Shown here: piece after piece, positions 61,004 through 64,000 of the stretch | How the letters are laid out: the number at the start of each line of letters is the position of its first letter | Position numbering within the stretch: position 1 is the first letter of the stretch | Source of the DNA: Thaumasiovibrio subtropicus | GTDB taxonomy: Bacteria; Pseudomonadota; Gammaproteobacteria; Enterobacterales; Vibrionaceae | Assembly (NCBI RefSeq): GCF_019703835.1 | Contig: NZ_AP023055.1 | Span: forward strand, 930,001-994,000 | Reading direction: 5' to 3' | DNA: 64,000 nucleotides | Position numbers and translations under genes: made by a program | The notes under the pieces: generated by a model | Databases searched by the model: none | Told to the model about the DNA's origin: nothing | Seen by the model: only the letters and a program-made list of their open reading frames with translations

Positions 61004-61636
61004 TTAAAGCCTTTTTACATATATATGAGTCATAAACATTAGTCTTGATTGAAACTCATTCCATGACATTTCTTGTTTTGAGGGGCTTCCCGGCCAAGGG
61101 TCTCGGATAACAACGCGACGAAAAATAGGGTTGTTAAAATTATCTACCGAATAGTATACGCCAGTTAACACAACAGCATGACCGATTCCGCCATTAGGAT
61201 TACTTAGACCGACGATAAGAGGCCATCGATTGGCTAAATCTTGAACTATTTGGCTTCCTGAGTACGTGTATGGATTAGCATGAATCGAAGAGTAGCGCCC
61301 CCTATTATCAGGTGCCCAACCGCTTAGTGCATGAACAATTTGCTTTGGATTTGCTGGTCTATCAATTTGCGTGCCATAGATTCGTTGAACGACTTGTTCC
61401 TGTGCAACATAGAGCCCATGATAATTGAGAACCATTTGCACAGACGCAGCCCAGCACCAGTTTGCTTGTCTTTGTCTTCCGTTCTGGCTTGGGGATGCAA
61501 AAAACTCGAATTGATCTGATGGAACCCCAGCAACGAATAAGTTCTGCTGTAGTTGCTGAATTTCAGCACTAGAAATTGTACTAAAAATTAGAGTAAAGCT
61601 TAAAAAGCACCTACGAACAATCGAACTAAGTTTCAT
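61004..61636 (-). CDS. Exported C39-like (papain-fold) cysteine peptidase
   Basis: The ATG at 61636 (210 aa) is preferred because GGAG lies 8 bp before it; a TTG at 61660 is also in frame. A signal peptide (MKLSSIVRRCFLSFTLIFST) precedes the papain-like domain. The catalytic Cys is in NWCWAASVQMVLNYHG with the oxyanion Gln before it (RQRQANWCW), the His in IGHAVVLTGV, and the Asp/Asn in IRDPWPG. It is probably a periplasmic or secreted peptidase. No ABC exporter with a C39 domain is nearby, so it is not a bacteriocin processor by context. Confidence 0.78.
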   Translation of the reverse strand: MKLSSIVRRCFLSFTLIFSTISSAEIQQLQQNLFVAGVPSDQFEFFASPSQNGRQRQANWCWAASVQMVLNYHGLYVAQEQVVQRIYGTQIDRPANPKQIVHALSGWAPDNRGRYSSIHANPYTYSGSQIVQDLANRWPLIVGLSNPNGGIGHAVVLTGVYYSVDNFNNPIFRRVVIRDPWPGSPSKQEMSWNEFQSRLMFMTHIYVKRL

Positions 61637-61660
61637 GACCATTTCTCCTCGTGGCTTCAA

Positions 61661-61996
61661 CGCTTTATGTTAAAAATTTTCCTCCCCACTCTACTTATCT
61701 CTTAACACCTACTGCAATCTATGTGTTTCCTTTAAATAGAGCAACAGAGAGGGTAAAAGAGCTTAAACATACTAAACCATCCCTAGATGTTTTGTTTAAC
61801 CAAACAGCCCTTTCAGCCCCGTTAACCTTGTATATATTGCGTGAATTATGGATAAGAAGACAACCCACAGAACCTGATTTGGTGATGGAATGCCTATTGA
61901 CAGGGTAAAATACAACTCAAGTTCTACTCTGACTGAGAGAGCGATCTCGTCTAGCACCGTATGATGATGTACTGATGATAGTCATTGAGCTGCACA
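61661..61996. other. Gene-free stretch with the right half of the diverged direct repeat
   Basis: A 40-codon frame piece (LRELWIRRQPTEPDLVMECL) runs into the repeat and may be a relic of a transposase. Otherwise nothing is recognisable. Confidence 0.4.
61838..61972 (+). repeat. Diverged direct repeat, right copy
   Basis: Matches 56031-56160 in order and direction. The pair brackets the block containing the immunity relic, the ISAs1 element, the membrane paralogues, the second toxin-antitoxin pair and the C39-like gene. Confidence 0.65.
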
Positions 61997-62458
61997 CTAA
62001 AGCGGTCTTATTCTTCTAGCTGGGTTCCCGGCATACACGCCTTTCTCGGTGATGTTTTTTGTCACCACACTGCCCGCACCTATCACGGCACCATCACAAA
62101 TAGTCACGGCAAGAATGGTGGCGTTGGAGCCGATAGTGACACTATCGCCAATTATAATTCGCCCCCAGTCATCAGGATTTGGATCAGGCTGACCTGACTT
62201 GAACATATCATTCGCAAACATGACCCCATGACCAATAAAGCAGTCTTTTCCAATCGTCACAAACTCACAAATGAAGCTATGAGACTGCACTTTTGTACGC
62301 TCACCGACTTTCGTATTTTTCTGAATCTCTACAAACGGGCCCACGAACACATCATCTTCGAGTTCACAACCATAAAGGTTGGCTGGCTTTACAACCCTAA
62401 CGCGTTTGCCACATTTCACATCTACGATACCGACCTGCAATAGGGTAGGAGAAGTCAT
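61997..62458 (-). CDS. Hexapeptide-repeat acetyltransferase (WbbJ/WlbB-like left-handed beta helix)
   Basis: The product has 153 aa. Hexapeptide repeats run through the protein (CELEDDVFVGPFVEIQKNTK, then IGKDCFIGHGVMFAND, IIIGDSVTIGSNATILAVTI). The final GAGSVVTKNI then YAGNPARRIRPL is the usual ending of sugar-nucleotide N-acetyltransferases such as those acting on UDP- or dTDP-amino sugars. It would take part in surface polysaccharide synthesis, but no sugar gene cluster is visible here. The AAGGA ribosome site lies 10 bp upstream. Confidence 0.82.
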   Translation of the reverse strand: MTSPTLLQVGIVDVKCGKRVRVVKPANLYGCELEDDVFVGPFVEIQKNTKVGERTKVQSHSFICEFVTIGKDCFIGHGVMFANDMFKSGQPDPNPDDWGRIIIGDSVTIGSNATILAVTICDGAVIGAGSVVTKNITEKGVYAGNPARRIRPL

Positions 62459-62499
62459 TATCAGGGTCCTTTTGGTTCGCGATTAAATCTGCTTTTCAA

Positions 62500-63339
62500 T
62501 TATCGCACTGATTGAGGCTTTTTGATCGCCGCTAACAACTCAATAAGTTCATTGATAACAAGCTGTGGCTCGTCGTCTTGAATAAAGTGGCCACTTTTTT
62601 GCGTCAAGACAGCTTTTCCTCGCGGAAAGGATTCGACCCAATCTTGCTGGAATTGTCCCCATAACTTACGCCCCTCCGCCGTTTCAAAGAGGTTCTGGGG
62701 GGATGATGGGACTTTAATCGTTGCGATCAATGTTATTGGTATATCCTGGATCTCAGGAAAACTGAAGGAAGGCTGCTTCTCCCAGATCATATCAACAAAG
62801 CACCACTGCGTTGCCGCTAACGCATAGTCGCGACGCTTTGTTTCGGCTATTTCTTTGGGGCCATTAACCGGGTCTATCTGGGTGACTATTTCAACGTCTC
62901 TTTCGTTAGCCGGATCGAGCATCAACATCGCAGAAACCCTTTCAGGATGAGTGACCGCAAATTGACGAGCGATAATACCACCCAAGGAGTGAGAGACATA
63001 GATAACAGGTTGGTGGATGTTAAGCAGATTGAGGAGTTGTTTCGCATCAGAGACATAGTGTTTGGCTTGGCGTTGCCCATCACAACGGTCTGAGCTCCCC
63101 TCGCCTACGCGAGAATAGCGCACTGCGGTTATATCAGATGGAAGTTGGTTCCAAACTGCGTTCCAACCTGCCATGCCCGATACAGCGCCAGCCTCGAAAA
63201 AGACGACGACGTCACCTCCTTTTCTTACTTCATACTCCACTGCGCCGCTATCAAGCATCAGTCTGTCTGTGGCATTTACCATACTGCAAATGCCGCACAG
63301 GCACATAAGCATCACAAGTCGCATCATTACGCTTACCAT
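62500..63339 (-). CDS. Exported alpha/beta hydrolase
   Basis: The product has 279 aa. An N-terminal signal (VMMRLVMLMCLCGICSMVNA) suggests periplasmic export. The start could also be at the ATG at 63327 or 63324. The hydrolase fold shows the nucleophile elbow VSHSLGG at about 115-121, the acid in LMLDPAN and the His in KSGHFIQDD. It is an esterase-like enzyme; the substrate is unknown. It is transcribed in the same direction as the acetyltransferase but with a gap of 41 bp. Confidence 0.82.
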   Translation of the reverse strand: MVSVMMRLVMLMCLCGICSMVNATDRLMLDSGAVEYEVRKGGDVVVFFEAGAVSGMAGWNAVWNQLPSDITAVRYSRVGEGSSDRCDGQRQAKHYVSDAKQLLNLLNIHQPVIYVSHSLGGIIARQFAVTHPERVSAMLMLDPANERDVEIVTQIDPVNGPKEIAETKRRDYALAATQWCFVDMIWEKQPSFSFPEIQDIPITLIATIKVPSSPQNLFETAEGRKLWGQFQQDWVESFPRGKAVLTQKSGHFIQDDEPQLVINELIELLAAIKKPQSVR

Positions 63340-63635
63340 ACGAGCAAATAGTAGGCGACGACGCTATCATTTTCTTCACCAACTGTATGCTCGAAAAATA
63401 ATGAAAAATGCGATTTGAGGCAGCGGTCGATAAGTGCAAATGATTGATGGATAAAAGCAGTCAAAGATGAAACTTGCCGACCTTAACGTGATGACAAAAT
63501 CTCACCATTTTAAGAATTAACACCTAGCAAGCCACATTTTCAGCGTTCTGACACAAATTGACTAGGTTTGTTAGGGCGGTTTCGTTAGGATATCGCGCTG
63601 AATTCAATAAATTTTGTCATCAAGGAAGGATTGAG
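63340..63635. other. Intergenic region before the last membrane-protein gene
   Basis: 296 bp between divergent genes, presumably promoters. I saw no convincing structure. Confidence 0.4.
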
Positions 63636-64000
63636 ATGTTCCTGAGAACCGTGACTGATACGTTCACTGCGTTAAACAAATCGAAGAGCAAAATCATCAC
63701 AGCTACCGCGATTCCCTTGCTAATTAGCACATTCATTGGCCTAGTCACAGACCAAAGTGAAAGCGTGTTTGCGATGTTTATCGGTATGTTTGTTACAACA
63801 GCGTTGACAGCAATCATCTCAATACAGGTTCATAAAATACTGATTCTGGGCGAAGACTCAGTACCGACCTACGGCACGATGAAATGGGGGCTAGTGGAAA
63901 GCTGGTACTTTGGACATACACTGCTAATGTATGCCATCTGCTATGGTCTTTATCGCGTTGGGGTTCACTTGGGGCCTTTGGCACTCGTCGCTGCAGTACT
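63636..64000 (+). CDS. Membrane protein (partial, C-terminus off window)
   Basis: The ATG at 63636 follows a strong AAGGAAGG ribosome site. The frame is open to the window edge (121 codons). It starts MFLRTVTDTFTALNKSKSKI and contains at least three hydrophobic spans (ITATAIPLLISTFIGLV, VFAMFIGMFVTTALTAIISI, HTLLMYAICYGLYRVGVHLG). No family is recognised from this part. Confidence 0.7.
   Translation, partial: MFLRTVTDTFTALNKSKSKIITATAIPLLISTFIGLVTDQSESVFAMFIGMFVTTALTAIISIQVHKILILGEDSVPTYGTMKWGLVESWYFGHTLLMYAICYGLYRVGVHLGPLALVAAV

Noticed and set aside
1..64000. CRISPR arrays, tRNA and rRNA genes
   Set aside because: No regularly spaced short repeats and no tRNA- or rRNA-like sequence were noticed on either strand by eye.

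Overview
The window looks like a chromosomal segment from a member of the Vibrionaceae. The genus cannot be fixed from sequence alone. The signs are a dif site whose two Xer-binding arms match those known from Vibrio, a filamentous phage with RstA-type Rep and Zot proteins, a VpsR-like regulator, a class I HMG-CoA reductase, and the grouping of ddl, a SUI1/YciH factor and an antiporter close to dif. From memory, similar genes lie near the terminus of Vibrio chromosome II, so a replication terminus on the second chromosome is my best guess.

Left part (1-12.3 kb): four consecutive minus-strand genes for large surface lipoproteins. Each has a lipobox Cys at residue 19, Ig/PKD-like domains, a conserved Cys-containing linker and a long leucine-rich-repeat tail. 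The first runs off the window. A fifth, smaller secreted LRR-like protein follows, next to a beta-hydroxyacid dehydrogenase.

Core region (12.5-32.2 kb): an actin-like ParM/StbA gene with a coiled-coil partner, HMG-CoA reductase, cystathionine beta-lyase, the VpsR-like regulator, a YeiH-type exporter divergent from a LysR regulator, a Pat-type protein acetyltransferase, a SPOR lipoprotein, D-Ala-D-Ala ligase, an orphan tyrosine recombinase, a retropepsin-like protease, SUI1 with a zinc-ribbon partner, a cation/proton antiporter, a patatin lipoprotein and a ribosome-recycling-factor-like protein.

Prophage array (32.74-51.58 kb): an intact-looking dif site at 32737-32764 is followed by satellite copy A (3,931 bp), a 7,028-bp filamentous phage with rep, coat, pIII, pVI-like and Zot genes, then satellite copies B and C (3,932 and 3,930 bp) head to tail. 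The satellite has its own gene II/X-type replication protein, a gene V-type ssDNA-binding protein, an XRE repressor and two small regulators. It has no recognisable coat, adsorption or Zot gene, so it should depend on the neighbouring phage as helper. Each satellite ends in about 200 nt holding two inverted dif-like sites separated by perfect hairpins. This resembles the folded single-stranded attP of CTXphi, and it is the most interesting system in the window.

Right part (51.6-64 kb): an accessory graveyard. It holds truncated IS remnants, three IS110-like relics, an intact IS3-family element with a 3-bp target duplication, an ISAs1-family element with a 10-bp duplication and a frameshifted transposase, two Phd/YefM-ParE toxin-antitoxin pairs, a frameshifted colicin-type immunity gene, and a membrane-protein paralogue pair with one broken member. 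Ordinary chromosomal genes resume with a C39-like peptidase, a hexapeptide acetyltransferase, an alpha/beta hydrolase and a partial membrane protein cut by the right edge.
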